The notes below the pieces were generated by a model that worked only from the letters and a program-made list of their open reading frames with translations, was not told where the DNA came from and ran no database searches. From contig JAFSPA010000006.1 of assembly GCA_017443145.1 (NCBI GenBank), positions 372,001 to 436,000 on the forward strand: a stretch of 64,000 nucleotides of DNA. Reading direction: 5' to 3'. The position numbers and the translations under genes are program-made. Shown here in pieces: positions 51,423 through 60,813 of the stretch; position 1 is the first letter of the stretch, and every line of letters starts with the position of its first letter. This DNA is from Paludibacteraceae bacterium (GTDB taxonomy: Bacteria > Bacteroidota > Bacteroidia > Bacteroidales > Paludibacteraceae).

Positions 51423-52409
51423 ATGAAAAACAAATTTACCTTAAATAGTGAAGCCTGTGAGTTTACTCCGAAAGCATGCTGTCGGAACTCAGCACATATG
51501 TTGCCGGTGACGGACTGGCTGTCGGATTTACCCGGTGAAATCGAGGAAAATGACCTGGTAGAGGTGCAATTCAAGAACACCCGCAAAGTATTCTTCCGCA
51601 ACATTAATCACCTGCCATTAGAGAAGGGCGTGAGCGTGATTGTGGAAGCCAATCCGGGATACGACTTAGGCGAAGTGGTGCTGACGGGTCGGTTGGTACA
51701 TCTGCAGATGAAGAAGAACCGTATCGACCTTGAGCGGTACGAGATACGTAACGTCCTGCGTCTGGCGGAACAGGCAGACCACGACAAAGCGGCTGTTGCC
51801 CACGCGAAAGAGCAAGAGACGATGATTAAAGCGCGCCAACTGGCTAAGTTGCTCGGTCTGGAGATGAAGATAGGCGATGTGGAGTATCAGGGTGACGGCA
51901 CGAAGGCGATCTTCTACTATATCGCAGACGGACGGGTCGATTTCCGCCAACTGATTAAGCTGTACGCCGAGGCTTTCCGGGTACGTATTGAGATGAAACA
52001 GATCGGAGCGCGTCAGGAAGCAGGACGAATAGGCGGCACAGGTCCTTGCGGACGGGAATTATGCTGCTCGACGTGGATGACGAACTTCACGTCTGTGGGT
52101 ACCGGTGCGGCGCGACTACAACATATTTCGCCTAATCCGCAGAAGTTAGCGGGCCAGTGTGCTAAACTCAAGTGCTGCCTCAATTACGAGGTGCCTATCT
52201 ACGAGGATGCACTGCGTCGCGGCGAGACGATTGGTACGCCTGTGACCGAAGAGGAAGTGCCGGATTTAGGCTTTAAGAACGATGTGGGACAAGGCGATTT
52301 GAACCGCTTTGACCGCAAGGGTAATCATCGTAACGACCGACGCAACGACCGTCGCAATGATAGAAACAGAAACCATGACCACCAGAAACCTACTGATAAT
52401 CGCCATTAG
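51423..52409 (+). CDS. ricT: PSP1-domain protein RicT/YaaT-like
   Basis: A 328-aa protein with the PSP1 C-terminal domain. Conserved cysteines are seen in GPCGRELCCSTW and CAKLKCCLNYE, which hold Fe-S clusters in the B. subtilis RicAFT complex, and RIEMKQIGARQEAG is also family-typical. The tail is an Asn/Arg/Asp repeat (RNDRRNDRN). In Bacteroidota the partners RicA/RicF are not evident; the role may be in RNA processing. Start 51423 (MKNKFTLN) is preferred over an ATG 15 bases upstream inside the repeat. Confidence 0.85.
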   Translation: MKNKFTLNSEACEFTPKACCRNSAHMLPVTDWLSDLPGEIEENDLVEVQFKNTRKVFFRNINHLPLEKGVSVIVEANPGYDLGEVVLTGRLVHLQMKKNRIDLERYEIRNVLRLAEQADHDKAAVAHAKEQETMIKARQLAKLLGLEMKIGDVEYQGDGTKAIFYYIADGRVDFRQLIKLYAEAFRVRIEMKQIGARQEAGRIGGTGPCGRELCCSTWMTNFTSVGTGAARLQHISPNPQKLAGQCAKLKCCLNYEVPIYEDALRRGETIGTPVTEEEVPDLGFKNDVGQGDLNRFDRKGNHRNDRRNDRRNDRNRNHDHQKPTDNRH

Positions 52410-52833
52410 TCTTGCGCTGTGTAGCTGCGGCGCGAAGACGATGTACTCGGACTTCCAATCGGTGCCGATGAGGGGCTGGCAGGAGGACTCGGTTCTGACG
52501 TACGCTATTGATGTGGACGACACGGTGAATGCGTACAACGTAGTACTATGTGTGAGACATACGGAGAGTTATCCGTATCAGAACATGTGGCTGTTCTGCG
52601 GTTTTGGTAAGGACACTATCGCGCATGACACGGTTGAGTTTTTTCTGGCTGATGACCGCGGCCGATGGCTCGGCAACGGAAGAAACAAATGGGTCGAGAT
52701 GCCTGTACTATACGAGCAGAACTACCATTTTCCTGATACGGGGCAGTATGTTTTCACCATCCAACACGGGATGCGAGACGAGTCGCTACGCGGTGTGAGT
52801 GATGTGGGGGTAATCATCAGACAATCCAAGTAA
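52375..52833 (+). CDS. gldH: GldH-type lipoprotein of the gliding/type IX system
   Basis: A 152-aa protein starting at ATG 52375 (MTTRNLLIIAIS), overlapping ricT by 35 bases. It has a lipoprotein signal (SLALCSCG, acylated Cys probable at the second C) and the GldH-like body: YAIDVDDTVNAYNVVLCVRHTESYPYQNMWLF, DTVEFFLADDRGRWLGNG and YVFTIQHGMRDESLRGVSDVGVII. GldH is required for gliding in Flavobacterium; in non-gliding Bacteroidales it goes with type IX secretion. The ricT-gldH neighbourhood is common in the phylum. Confidence 0.85.
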   Translation: MTTRNLLIIAISLALCSCGAKTMYSDFQSVPMRGWQEDSVLTYAIDVDDTVNAYNVVLCVRHTESYPYQNMWLFCGFGKDTIAHDTVEFFLADDRGRWLGNGRNKWVEMPVLYEQNYHFPDTGQYVFTIQHGMRDESLRGVSDVGVIIRQSK

Positions 52834-52834
52834 G

Positions 52835-53596
52835 ATGAGCAAAAATAAGTTAAAGAAGTTCGCTGAGATGGAGACATTTCACAATGTGTTCCAGTGTGCA
52901 GCCTGCGAGTTGAACGCCGATAATGCGGTGGTTCAGATGGCAGGTCGATGGCACGAGCGTTACTTCCACAACGATAATCCGATTGTGCTGGAGTTAGGTT
53001 GCGGACGAGGCGAATACACGGTGGGATTGGCAAAACGGTACCCGGAGAAGAACTTCATTGGCGTCGATATCAAAGGTGCTCGGATGTGGGCCGGCGCGAA
53101 ACAAGCAGAGCAAGAGGGACTGACGAATGTAGCATTCTTGAGGACGAATATAGAGAATATCATTTCGTTCTTTAGTGCCGATGAAATCGGAGAAATATGG
53201 CTCACGTTCTGCGACCCGCAGATGAAGAAAGCGACGAAGCGCCTGACATCCACATACTTTATGGCGCGGTATCAGCAGATTGTGCGCGATGGAGGCGTGA
53301 TACATCTGAAGACCGACAGTCCTTTCCTATATACCTATACGCGCGAGATGGTGCGGATTAACGGGTATAAGGTGCTCGCCGACACAGCGGATTTATACGG
53401 AACGGATGGCCAGTACGACGACGCTAAAGCGCTGCGCACCCACTACGAGCAACAGTGGCTCGACCGAGGGATGAGTATTAAGTACCTGAGCTGGGAACTT
53501 GCGCACAAAGAGGGGTTTGAGGAACCTGAAATAGAAATAGAAAAAGATAACTACCGTTCTTACGGTCGCAATTATGTATCCACAACAAATCATTGA
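52835..53596 (+). CDS. trmB: tRNA (guanine-N7-)-methyltransferase
   Basis: A 253-aa Rossmann methyltransferase. SAM-binding LELGCGRGEYTVGLAKRYP and FIGVDIKGARMWAGAK are followed by EIWLTFCDPQMKKATKRLTS, the TrmB substrate signature in its Bacteroidota variant. LKTDSPFLYTYT is also typical. It forms m7G46 in tRNA. It overlaps the next gene by 23 bases. Confidence 0.93.
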   Translation: MSKNKLKKFAEMETFHNVFQCAACELNADNAVVQMAGRWHERYFHNDNPIVLELGCGRGEYTVGLAKRYPEKNFIGVDIKGARMWAGAKQAEQEGLTNVAFLRTNIENIISFFSADEIGEIWLTFCDPQMKKATKRLTSTYFMARYQQIVRDGGVIHLKTDSPFLYTYTREMVRINGYKVLADTADLYGTDGQYDDAKALRTHYEQQWLDRGMSIKYLSWELAHKEGFEEPEIEIEKDNYRSYGRNYVSTTNH

Positions 53597-54617
53597 CGCG
53601 CTGCGCCACGTGCGCTATCCGGGAACAGGCAAAGACCTGGTGGAGTCCGGGATGTTGGAAGACGATATCCGTATCAGCGGATTGGCGGTGTCGTTCTCGC
53701 TGATTTTCGAGAAAGATAATGACCCGTTTATTCGGTCGGTGATTAAAGCCGCCGAGACAGCGGTGAAGACGTATGTGGATGAGAATGCGGCGGTAACTAT
53801 TCACACGAAGTTCTTGAGTCAAAAGACCAAAGTCGAAAGTCAAAAGCTGCCTACGCTTCAGGCGAAACATATTATTGCCATTCACAGCGGAAAGGGCGGT
53901 GTGGGTAAATCCACTATCGCAGCTAACTTAGCGGTAGCGCTCGCCAAACGAGGTTGCAGGGTTGGTCTGTTAGACGCGGATATACACGGTCCAAGTCAGC
54001 CAAAGATGTTCCACACAGAAGACTGCCGTCCGGTTTCGGTACCGGTGGGCGGTCGCGATCTGATAGAACCGATTGAGCAGTACGGAGTGAAGATGCTGAG
54101 TATCGGTTTCTTTGTGGACCCGACGAATGCCGTCGTATGGCGCGGCGGATTGGCATCAAACGCTATTAAGCAACTGATTGAGGATGCTAACTGGGGTGAG
54201 TTGGACTATTTTCTGATTGATTTACCTCCCGGGACAAGCGATATCCACCTGACGTTAGTGTCGGAGCTGCAACTGACGGGCGCGATCGTCGTAACGACGC
54301 CGCAGCCTGTGGCCTTAGTGGATGCGCGCAAGGGTGTGGATATGTTTCGCAACGAGAAGATTAACGTACCGGTTTTAGGTATTATCGAAAATATGGCGTG
54401 GTTTACTCCAGCCGAGCTGCCGGAGAATAAGTACTATATCTTCGGAAAGGACGGCGGTAAGCAGCTCGCCGAAGAATTGGGAGTGCCGCTGTTGGGACAG
54501 ATTCCGCTGGTACAGTCGGTGCGCGAGGCCGGCGATAACGGCATGCCTATTGCGCTGCAAGACGGGCATCCGGCGGCAAGTATCTTTGCTGAAATAGCAA
54601 AGATGGTTGAATGTTGA
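53574..54617 (+). CDS. apbC: Mrp/NBP35-family Fe-S cluster carrier ATPase
   Basis: A 347-aa protein. It has an N-terminal MIP18/DUF59 domain (~1-85), a deviant Walker A SGKGGVGKSTIAANLA (~104-119), GLLDADIHGPSQPKMF and DYFLIDLPPGTSDIHLTL. In place of the CPxC cluster-binding pair seen in many Mrp proteins it has AWFTPAELPENKYYIFGK, a variant found in Bacteroidota. The linker between domains (LSQKTKVESQKLP) is encoded by AGTCAAAAG near-repeats. Confidence 0.9.
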   Translation: MYPQQIIDALRHVRYPGTGKDLVESGMLEDDIRISGLAVSFSLIFEKDNDPFIRSVIKAAETAVKTYVDENAAVTIHTKFLSQKTKVESQKLPTLQAKHIIAIHSGKGGVGKSTIAANLAVALAKRGCRVGLLDADIHGPSQPKMFHTEDCRPVSVPVGGRDLIEPIEQYGVKMLSIGFFVDPTNAVVWRGGLASNAIKQLIEDANWGELDYFLIDLPPGTSDIHLTLVSELQLTGAIVVTTPQPVALVDARKGVDMFRNEKINVPVLGIIENMAWFTPAELPENKYYIFGKDGGKQLAEELGVPLLGQIPLVQSVREAGDNGMPIALQDGHPAASIFAEIAKMVEC

Positions 54618-54637
54618 ATGTTGAATGTTTAATGTTT
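54606..54637. repeat. 7-bp near-tandem repeat (GTTGAAT)n
   Basis: GTTGAAT three times, then GTTTAAT and GTTTAGA, covering the end of the Mrp gene and the gap before the MATE gene. Confidence 0.75.
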
Positions 54638-54639
54638 AG

Positions 54640-55977
54640 ATGAGTCAGACGACGGAACTCGGCACAGCGCCGATACATAAACTACTATTCAAGTACGCGA
54701 TGCCAGCCATCATAGCGATGACGGCCACGTCGCTGTACAATATTGTGGATAGTATTTATATCGGTCACGGTTGCGGTGCGCTGGCGCTGGGAGCACTGAC
54801 GGTTGCGAAACCGTTTATGGATATCTGCGCGGCGTTCGGCAGTTTAGTGGGTGTAGGTGCTTCGTCGCTGTTGGCCATCTATCTGGGCGAGAAAGACTAC
54901 GACCGAGCAAACAGGGTGTTGGGTAATGTAATAGTCATGAATGTGATTCTGTCGGCACTGGTGATGGCGGTGGGACTGATATGGCTTGACCCTATTCTGT
55001 TAGCTTTCGGCGCGAGTGAAGAAACGCTTGGTTATGCGCACGATTATATGGAGATTATCCTGTACGGCAATATCCTGACGCATATATACTTCGGCCTTAA
55101 TTCCCTACTCCGCTCGGCAGGTCATCCGCGGTTCTCGATGACGGCGACTATTGTGGCGGTGGTGGTGAATATCATCCTTGACCCGCTGTTCATTTTCGGT
55201 ATGGAAATGGGTGTTCGCGGTGCGGCACTGGCCACGGTGATATCGCAAGCGGTGGCCGTCGTTTGGCAGCTCACCAAATTTATGGATAAGAACGAATTAG
55301 TTCGATTTCATCGGGGAATTTGGCGACTTAACCGGCACATCACCAGCCGTGCTTTGGCGATTGGTATGTCGCCGTTCCTATATAATATCGCGCATTGTTT
55401 TGTGGTAATCATCATCAATAACCAGCTGAAAAATTTCGGTGGTGATATGTCGATTGCATCGTACGGAGTGATTAACCGTCTGACGTTTGTGTTTGCGATG
55501 ATGGTAATGGGTCTGAACCAAGGTATGCAACCGATAGCGGGTTATAACTACGGCGCTAAGCAGTATGACCGCGTGCTGCAATCGTTCTACCTGACTTGTG
55601 CCTACGCGACGGGAGTGATGGGTATTGTGTTTGTGCTGGGCGAGTTCTGTCCGGAGGTGGTGACGAAGATGTTCACACACGACCCGGTACTGATAGCGCA
55701 GACGATTAAGCCGATGCGAATCATATGCTCGACGATGCTGATTATCGGATTCCAGATGGTAGCGGGAAACTTATTTACCTCGATTGGCAAGGCAGGTCGT
55801 TCGATTTTCCTGAGTCTGACGCGACAAGTGATTTATCTCATACCGCTGACACTGCTGCTGCCGATGTTGTTTGCGGATCCGTTGGATGGTGTGTGGTGGG
55901 CCATTCCGGTAAGCGATGCGCTGGCAGCTGTCACTGCCATTATCGTACTTACAACTGCCCGGCTTCGACAAGAGTGA
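54640..55977 (+). CDS. MATE-family efflux transporter
   Basis: A 445-aa protein with 12 predicted helices and MATE signatures: LLFKYAMPAIIAMTATSLYNIVDSIYIGHGCG at the start and GLNQGMQPIAGYNYGAKQYDRV near residue 290. MATE proteins export cationic compounds using Na+ or H+ gradients; the substrate here is unknown. It is last in the holB operon and converges with the DUF4294 gene, overlapping it by 29 bases tail to tail. Confidence 0.88.
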   Translation: MSQTTELGTAPIHKLLFKYAMPAIIAMTATSLYNIVDSIYIGHGCGALALGALTVAKPFMDICAAFGSLVGVGASSLLAIYLGEKDYDRANRVLGNVIVMNVILSALVMAVGLIWLDPILLAFGASEETLGYAHDYMEIILYGNILTHIYFGLNSLLRSAGHPRFSMTATIVAVVVNIILDPLFIFGMEMGVRGAALATVISQAVAVVWQLTKFMDKNELVRFHRGIWRLNRHITSRALAIGMSPFLYNIAHCFVVIIINNQLKNFGGDMSIASYGVINRLTFVFAMMVMGLNQGMQPIAGYNYGAKQYDRVLQSFYLTCAYATGVMGIVFVLGEFCPEVVTKMFTHDPVLIAQTIKPMRIICSTMLIIGFQMVAGNLFTSIGKAGRSIFLSLTRQVIYLIPLTLLLPMLFADPLDGVWWAIPVSDALAAVTAIIVLTTARLRQE

Positions 55978-56530
55978 TGACGCGCTCGACAATCCGGTCC
56001 TTATCGGAGGCATCGTACTCTTCCTTGAGATCGTTCTTAAAGAGTTTAGCAATGAACTGCCAGAAATCGGCAGAGGCTTTGCCCTTGTACTTGCGGATTA
56101 GTTCGTAACTGGTTTTGTTGGTCTCCCTATCCATAAGGAGCATGAGCATGCGGCCCTGTGAGGAGTACATATTTCGGAAGTCTTTCTCGTATTTCTTGAA
56201 GAGATAGCGCTCGTACTGCCTCCACCACTGGCGGCGTTCTTTGTCGGTTGGCAGCTTCGCCAGTTCGGCATCGGCCTGCGCCATATCGGCCGTGATGAGT
56301 TTGGCGTAAGGCAGTGTCTTGCGCACGTCGCGAACTGTCTTCCAGTAGAACTTCTCCTGTTTCTTGTTTTTGAACTGCAGCGGCGGGAAGACATAGACGT
56401 CGTGCAAGAAAGCAAGGTACATCGTGTCCTGGCCATTGACATAGAGCATCAATGAATCCAGATGTTGATTGGCAGCGAGTATATTACTACCCACTGCCAA
56501 CATCAGTACTATGTACAGCAGCTTCTTCAT
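55949..56530 (-). CDS. DUF4294 family exported protein
   Basis: A 193-aa protein with a signal peptide (LLYIVLMLAVGSNILA), then the DUF4294 pattern: FLHDVYVFPPLQFKNKKQEKFYWKTVRDVRKTLPYAKL and ERYLFKKYEKDFRNMYSSQGRMLMLLMDRETNKTSYELI. It is conserved across Bacteroidota and its function is unknown. Probably periplasmic. It follows proS by 39 bp. Confidence 0.85.
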   Translation of the reverse strand: MKKLLYIVLMLAVGSNILAANQHLDSLMLYVNGQDTMYLAFLHDVYVFPPLQFKNKKQEKFYWKTVRDVRKTLPYAKLITADMAQADAELAKLPTDKERRQWWRQYERYLFKKYEKDFRNMYSSQGRMLMLLMDRETNKTSYELIRKYKGKASADFWQFIAKLFKNDLKEEYDASDKDRIVERVITLVEAGQL

Positions 56531-56569
56531 CGTTTTTATAACTGCCTATACAAAAGTTATGCCAAACCG

Positions 56570-58060
56570 TTAATAGGCGATAGCAAAGACGACTCGTCCT
56601 GCGGACGGTTTGCCGGTGACCATACAAGTTCCGGGCTCGTTCTTATGTCCGGGCAGGTCCTCCAACGGGATACAACGGATGGTCGCCTTGGTCTCCTCCT
56701 TAATACGCTCTTCGGTCTCGGGTGTTCCATCCCAGTGGCAGAGTAAGAAACCGCCCTTCTTAATCTCCTCTTTGAACTCGTCGTAGGAGTTGACCTCGCG
56801 TGTCTGAGCGATACGGAAGTCGAGGGCTTTCTGGTAGCAGTTACGTTGTATCTCTTCGAGCAAGGATTGCACTTTTTGCTCGATTCCATCGATAGAAATA
56901 GTCTCTTTGGTGAGGGTGTCGCGGCGGGCGATTTCGATAGTACCATTCTCCAAATCGCGTCCGCCGACAGCCAGACGAACCGGCACACCCTTGAGCTCGT
57001 AGTCAGCGAACTTATAGCCCGGGGTGTACTTATCGGAGGTATTGACTTGAACACGGATACCGAGCTGCTTGAGATTATCGGCAATGGGGTTGAGTTTCGC
57101 CATAATCGCGTCGAGTTGCTCCTGAGTCTTGAAGATTGGTACAATAGCCACTTGGATAGGAGCGAGGTGCGGCGGCAGGACGAGTCCGTTATCGTCGGAG
57201 TGAGTCATGATGAGCGCACCCATCAGTCGGGTCGAAACTCCCCACGATGTTGCCCAGACATATTCGTACTTATTCTCGTTGGAGAGGAATTGTACGTCGA
57301 AGGACTTAGCGAAGTTCTGTCCGAGGAAGTGCGATGTACCGGCTTGCAGAGCTTTACCGTCCTGCATCATCGCTTCGATACAGTAGGTATTGAGTGCGCC
57401 GGCGAAGCGCTCGTTCGGCGATTTGACGCCCTTGACGACGGGAATAGCCATAACGTTCTCTGCAAAGTCGGCATAGACGTCAAGCATCGTTCGAGCGTAG
57501 TCTTCGGCTTCCTCTTTGGTAGCGTGTGCCGTGTGACCCTCTTGCCAAAGGAACTCAGCCGTACGGAGGAAGAGGCGGGTGCGCATTTCCCAACGCATGA
57601 CGTTACACCACTGGTTGCAGAGGATAGGCAGGTCGCGGTAAGAGGATATCCAGTTCTTGTAAGTGGACCAGATGATGGTCTCAGATGTAGGACGGATAAT
57701 AAGTTCTTCCTCGAGCTTGGCATCGGGATCAACGATGACACCCTTACCCTCAGGATCGTTCTTGAGACGGTGGTGCGTTACGACAGCGCACTCTTTCGCG
57801 AAACCCTCTACGTGCTCTGCCTCGCGGCTAAGGAACGATTTCGGAATAAGAAGCGGGAAGTAAGCGTTCTTAACACCTTTCTCTTTGAAACGACGGTCGA
57901 GCTCGGCTTGGATGGTCTCCCAGATGGCATAGCCATAAGGTTTGATAACCATACAACCGCGAACGGCCGACTGTTCAGCGAGATCTGCTTTAACTACTAA
58001 TTCGTTGTACCACTTGGAGTAATCCTCGGAACGTGGTGTAAGTTTTTGAAAATTTGCCAT
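56570..58060 (-). CDS. proS: Prolyl-tRNA synthetase (archaeal/eukaryal-type)
   Basis: A class II synthetase of 496 aa: motif 1 region [17 protein letters not shown], motif 2 [36 protein letters not shown], motif 3 [16 protein letters not shown], an anticodon-binding domain ([38 protein letters not shown]) and the C-terminal end RVVFAIAY. It is of the short type without the editing insertion. It overlaps pdxB by one base (TAATG). Confidence 0.95.
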   Translation of the reverse strand: MANFQKLTPRSEDYSKWYNELVVKADLAEQSAVRGCMVIKPYGYAIWETIQAELDRRFKEKGVKNAYFPLLIPKSFLSREAEHVEGFAKECAVVTHHRLKNDPEGKGVIVDPDAKLEEELIIRPTSETIIWSTYKNWISSYRDLPILCNQWCNVMRWEMRTRLFLRTAEFLWQEGHTAHATKEEAEDYARTMLDVYADFAENVMAIPVVKGVKSPNERFAGALNTYCIEAMMQDGKALQAGTSHFLGQNFAKSFDVQFLSNENKYEYVWATSWGVSTRLMGALIMTHSDDNGLVLPPHLAPIQVAIVPIFKTQEQLDAIMAKLNPIADNLKQLGIRVQVNTSDKYTPGYKFADYELKGVPVRLAVGGRDLENGTIEIARRDTLTKETISIDGIEQKVQSLLEEIQRNCYQKALDFRIAQTREVNSYDEFKEEIKKGGFLLCHWDGTPETEERIKEETKATIRCIPLEDLPGHKNEPGTCMVTGKPSAGRVVFAIAY

Positions 58061-58998
58061 TATCTTAGTTTGTATTGTTTACGTAATTGTTCAAATTGTT
58101 CGGGGTTCGCTTTGAGCTGCTCGGAGAGGCGTTGTAGCCATCCGGGAGCTGAATCCCCATAATCGGCGTGCAAAGATACAACTTTTTTGTCAATTGACAA
58201 AATCGGAGTGCGAAAATGTTTCGAAAAAGCGTCTAAACACATCTGTGAAGCATTCAATTTGCCTTGAACGGAGTATCCGGCGATATGAAATGATGCTAAT
58301 TCGGCTTTACGGACAACGTCGGTATTTATATGCGGTTCGCTCTCCCACGTGTCGATGATGAAGGGGTGCGAGGATGCAAGTAATGCTGTTTCGTCCACCA
58401 CCCCACCTCGCGCGGCATTGACGATGACGGCATTGGGTTTGCAGCGTTGCAGGAAGTGCTCGTTACAGAGATGATACGTAGGATACGGTCCGTCTGTTGT
58501 GAGCGGCATATGAAAGGTGATAAAATCGCATTTTTGCGCGATTTCATCGATACTTTTGCCGATATTTTTTGGTGGGTCATTGAGGATAAACTGATACCCT
58601 TTGCGCTCAACCATCTTCGCCACGAGTGAACCTACGTGTCCTACTCCGACGATGCCGATAGTGGCGGTTGAGGGCAGGTTGAGATGGCGCAAGCACTCCT
58701 CAATATAATCGCACACCGCCTGCGCGTTACAGCCCGGACAGGAGGTGAAGGCGATATTATGCCGTCGGCAGTAGTCGGTATCTATATGGTCGTAGCCGAT
58801 AGTGGCCGTAGCGACGAACTGCACCGACGAGCCGTCTAAGAGCGCAGCATTGACCTTTGTGCGCGTCCGAATAATGAGCGCATCGGCATCGTGTACGGCT
58901 TCAGGCGAGATAGCCTCCGGCTCGAGGGCCACAACAGAGGCAGACGGCGCGAGCGCATCTTGAATAAAAGGAATATATTTATCGACAACAACCTTCAT
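58060..58998 (-). CDS. pdxB: 4-phosphoerythronate dehydrogenase
   Basis: A D-2-hydroxyacid dehydrogenase of 312 aa. It has the NAD-binding [45 protein letters not shown] with the catalytic Arg, [10 protein letters not shown] with the catalytic Glu, and [14 protein letters not shown] with the catalytic His. The SVQGKL region and the C-terminal domain distinguish PdxB from other family members. It makes pyridoxal phosphate by the DXP-independent erythrose-4-phosphate route. Start ATG 58998 overlaps the panC stop. Confidence 0.88.
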   Translation of the reverse strand: MKVVVDKYIPFIQDALAPSASVVALEPEAISPEAVHDADALIIRTRTKVNAALLDGSSVQFVATATIGYDHIDTDYCRRHNIAFTSCPGCNAQAVCDYIEECLRHLNLPSTATIGIVGVGHVGSLVAKMVERKGYQFILNDPPKNIGKSIDEIAQKCDFITFHMPLTTDGPYPTYHLCNEHFLQRCKPNAVIVNAARGGVVDETALLASSHPFIIDTWESEPHINTDVVRKAELASFHIAGYSVQGKLNASQMCLDAFSKHFRTPILSIDKKVVSLHADYGDSAPGWLQRLSEQLKANPEQFEQLRKQYKLR

Positions 58999-59852
58999 CA
59001 ATACTTGATGTTATCAATGAGTCGAACGGGGCCGCTATAGACGGTTACGCAACCGATAGCGTGTGAGAAGTCAGTAGCCGGGAGAAGTGTTGTTTGGTCC
59101 ACTATCTCGTAGTACTCCACCTCAAGGCCGTCGATGGCGTTGATGGTGTCAACAACACGCTGTTCGACTTCCTTAACAGTAGCGTTTTTTGCCCATTCCA
59201 TCGAGCTTTTTAGGGTCTTGTATATGTTGGTGGCGAGTTTTTTCTCGGACTCGGACAGACGTTCGTTGCGGCTACTGAGAGCCAAGCCGTCGGCCTGTCT
59301 AACGATGGGGCAGCCGATGATCTGGAGGTCGCTAAATGTGTCCTTGAGGGCAGAACGTTCTACCATTTGGTGAATGATAGCGAGCTGTTGGAAGTCTTTC
59401 TCACCGAAGTATGCTTTAGTGGGTTGTACCAAGTAGAAGAGTCGGCTAACGACTTGCACCACTCCGTTGAAGTGTCCGGGACGCATCTTGCCTTCCATGA
59501 CTTTATCGAGTCCGTCGAAGTCGTACTGGAAGGTGGTGTTCATCTCCTGTGCGGTGTACATCTCTTCGGGTGTGGGCGCAAAAACGAAGTGTGCTCCGAT
59601 TGATTCGAGGAGTTTGGCATCGCGCTCGAGGTTACGGGGATACTTCTCGAGGTCTTCCTTGTTGTTGAATTGCGTAGGATTGACGAAGACGGAGACGAAG
59701 ACGACATCGTTTTCCGCTACCGCGCGTTGAACGAGTGAAGCATGTCCCTGATGAAGCGCACCCATAGTAGGTACCAATCCGATGGTTTTGTGTTGTCTTT
59801 TACAAGCCTCCACCTGTTGGAGGATTTCTTGTTTTGTGGTGATAATTTGCAT
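58998..59852 (-). CDS. panC: Pantothenate synthetase
   Basis: A 284-aa protein with GLVPTMGALHQGHASLV (HIGH-like motif), FVNPTQFNNKEDLEKYPR, EKDFQQLAIIHQMV and QADGLALSSRNERLS (KMSKS equivalent). It joins pantoate and beta-alanine using ATP. It heads the panC-pdxB-proS operon, with its own promoter divergent from the glycogen-synthase-like gene. Confidence 0.96.
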   Translation of the reverse strand: MQIITTKQEILQQVEACKRQHKTIGLVPTMGALHQGHASLVQRAVAENDVVFVSVFVNPTQFNNKEDLEKYPRNLERDAKLLESIGAHFVFAPTPEEMYTAQEMNTTFQYDFDGLDKVMEGKMRPGHFNGVVQVVSRLFYLVQPTKAYFGEKDFQQLAIIHQMVERSALKDTFSDLQIIGCPIVRQADGLALSSRNERLSESEKKLATNIYKTLKSSMEWAKNATVKEVEQRVVDTINAIDGLEVEYYEIVDQTTLLPATDFSHAIGCVTVYSGPVRLIDNIKY

Positions 59853-59884
59853 ATATTTACACGTTTTTTGTCCAAAAAAGCCCG

Positions 59885-59915
59885 CAAAATTACAAAAAAT
59901 AAACGAAAATGCAAA
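59885..59915 (-). promoter_or_regulatory. Promoter of panC-pdxB-proS
   Basis: Minus-strand TTTG (59912-59915), a 19-bp spacer and TAATTTTG (59885-59892). Confidence 0.7.
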
Positions 59916-59954
59916 AAAAATGAGAATAATTCTTCAAATATCAATTTTTTTTTG

Positions 59955-59962
59955 TATCTTTG
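59955..59962 (+). promoter_or_regulatory. -7 box of the glycogen-synthase-like gene
   Basis: TATCTTTG fits the -7 consensus; no good TTTG lies at the expected -33 position, so the promoter may be weak or helped by an activator. Confidence 0.5.
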
Positions 59963-60000
59963 CAGTGGGAAATTATATCCCGACTAAAAAAACAACGCTT

Positions 60001-60813
60001 ATGGAAGAACCGAAACGTATTTTGTTTTTCGCTCAGGAGATTTATCCGTACCTGGCAGAAGAGACTCCGATACGGCTTCTCAATCGTCAGCTGCCTGAGT
60101 ATTTTCAGGGTAAGGGTTGGGAGACTCGTACCTTTATGCCCAAGCACGGTGAGATCAATGAGCGTCGCAATCAATTGCACGAGGTGATTCGTTTATCGGG
60201 AATGAATCTGATTATTGAGGATGCGGATCATCCGCTGCTGATTAAGGTAGCGAGTATTCAGACGGCACGTATCCAGATTTATTTCATCGATAACGACGAT
60301 TATTTCCGTCGTCTCAAGCCGGAAGATCCAGAGTACGGTCAAGAGACACCGGATAACGACGAGCGTTGTATTTTCTTTGCCCGCGGAGCTGTTGAGACGG
60401 TGAAGAAACTGCGCTGGACACCGGATATCATCTACTGCTCGGGCTGGATGTCAGCTTTGGCGCCGCTGTATCTGAGGACGGCATATTCGGACACGCTGTT
60501 CTTCACAAAGGCGAAGATAGTGTTGGCGTTGGACGACAACGAATATAAGAATGCCTTCCCCTCTAAGTTCTCGGAGAAGTTGCTGATAGAAGGTGTTTCG
60601 CCGAATGATGTGCGCAGTATTGCCGGTTTCCAAGTCGGTTATGAGGAGTTGATGCGCTTGGCTATGGATTATGCGGATGCGTTTATATTAGCGACTCCGA
60701 ACGTGAACCAGCGTCTGCTTAATTATGCTCAAACGAGCGGCAAACCGATTCTGCCGTATGCGGCTGACGGTATAAATCATTATGAAGAATTTTGTAATTC
60801 ACTGCTTTCGTAA
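60001..60813 (+). CDS. Glycogen/starch synthase-like protein, N-terminal domain only
   Basis: A 270-aa protein starting at 60001 (MEEPKRILFFAQE). It follows the GT5 N-terminal domain: ILFFAQEIYPYLAEETPI (in place of the ADP-glucose loop KTGGL), WETRTFMPKHGEINERRNQLHEV, FARGAVETVKKLRWTPDIIYCSGWMSALAPLYL. The C-terminal GT-B Rossmann domain, with the catalytic Glu region, is missing; a full enzyme is ~480 aa. It is therefore unlikely to make glycogen alone and may be a regulator or remnant. The neighbourhood panC / this / DUF4270 recurs in the phylum, which suggests retained function. Confidence 0.75.
   Translation: MEEPKRILFFAQEIYPYLAEETPIRLLNRQLPEYFQGKGWETRTFMPKHGEINERRNQLHEVIRLSGMNLIIEDADHPLLIKVASIQTARIQIYFIDNDDYFRRLKPEDPEYGQETPDNDERCIFFARGAVETVKKLRWTPDIIYCSGWMSALAPLYLRTAYSDTLFFTKAKIVLALDDNEYKNAFPSKFSEKLLIEGVSPNDVRSIAGFQVGYEELMRLAMDYADAFILATPNVNQRLLNYAQTSGKPILPYAADGINHYEEFCNSLLS

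Noticed and set aside
56846-58000. 384-codon plus-strand ORF opposite proS
   Set aside because: Antisense shadow of a well-recognised synthetase gene.
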